From contig CATOSI010000002.1 in assembly GCA_951812505.1 (NCBI GenBank), forward strand, positions 620,001 to 684,000: 64,000 nucleotides of DNA, in the 5' to 3' direction. The stretch is from an uncultured Dehalococcoidia bacterium. Lineage in GTDB: Bacteria > Chloroflexota > Dehalococcoidia > Lucifugimonadales > UBA1123. Every line of letters starts with the position of its first letter. The first letter of the stretch is position 1. The notes beneath the pieces were generated by a model. It was not told where the DNA came from. It saw only the letters and a program-made list of their open reading frames with translations, and did no database searches. Positions 63,967-64,000 of the stretch are shown here, piece by piece. Position numbers and translations under genes: made by a program.

Positions 63967-64000
63967 GAATGTGGACGATTACGGCTGATGAGATTGGATC
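63963..64000 (+). CDS. start of a downstream gene cut by the window edge
   Basis: An ATG overlapping the previous stop (ATGA) opens a frame beginning MRMWTITADEIGS that is still open at the edge. Only 12 codons are visible, so no function can be given. If the upstream gene is a HEPN protein, a partner nucleotidyltransferase or antitoxin here would be typical. Confidence 0.35.
   Translation, partial: MRMWTITADEIG

Overview
The window looks like part of a Chloroflexota genome, most likely a Dehalococcoidia/SAR202-type uncultured bacterium. That is an inference from gene content: a signal-less reductive-dehalogenase-like protein, short (type 2) ArgC, DUF5679 and DHA3-type MFS pumps, frequent TTG/GTG starts behind strong Shine-Dalgarno sites, and a Gram-positive-type LexA box. 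No rRNA, tRNA or CRISPR array was seen, so the taxonomy is not fixed by a marker gene.

Layout. 0-3.5 kb: 3-hydroxyisobutyrate-dehydrogenase-like oxidoreductase, carboxymuconolactone-decarboxylase-like protein, a decayed lipoprotein and a reductive-dehalogenase-like Fe-S protein. 3.6-6.9 kb: an old transposase fragment abutting an apparently intact IS21-family element, followed by orphan ends of two more IS21 copies. 6.9-15.1 kb: a restriction island with an HTH protein, a frameshifted Eco57I-like N6 methylase and a small PD-(D/E)XK-like nuclease, then a MmeI-type enzyme tail, two XRE regulators and a beta-class DNA methyltransferase. 15.7-17.9 kb: a 735-residue TPR protein. 18-19.2 kb: IS5 and IS110 debris and a divergent membrane protein/XRE pair around a palindrome. 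19.6-24.7 kb: an ImuB-DnaE2 mutagenic translesion operon with a coupled XRE-like gene at its end and a LexA-like box upstream. 24.8-49.4 kb: mostly single metabolic, transport and modification genes (kinases, MFS and ABC exporters, PPase-like, GNAT, PyrE, APH-like, HAD, NUDIX, ArgC, methyltransferase, ASCH, SDR) mixed with decayed genes and IS remnants. 49.4-54.1 kb: a nested IS cluster, IS110 next to an IS256 transposase split by an IS21 copy with a visible target duplication. 54.3-60.4 kb: exported Gly/Glu-rich protein, a pair of Cys-rich proteins divergent from a TIR / small membrane protein / TIR-fragment operon, and a fibronectin-repeat surface protein. 61-64 kb: a one-polypeptide histidine kinase-receiver-winged-helix regulator, a HEPN-like protein and the start of one more gene.

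The two loci that best fit a poorly described system are the TIR-membrane protein-TIR operon (56.6-57.6 kb) and the three-gene restriction module (6.9-11.0 kb). Both look damaged here: the second TIR gene is cut after about 25 codons and the methylase carries a +1 frame change. The whole window is rich in gene decay. At least four otherwise continuous genes are broken by a single in-frame stop and four others by a frameshift, so either this genome is eroding under IS activity or the consensus contains errors. Which it is needs reads.
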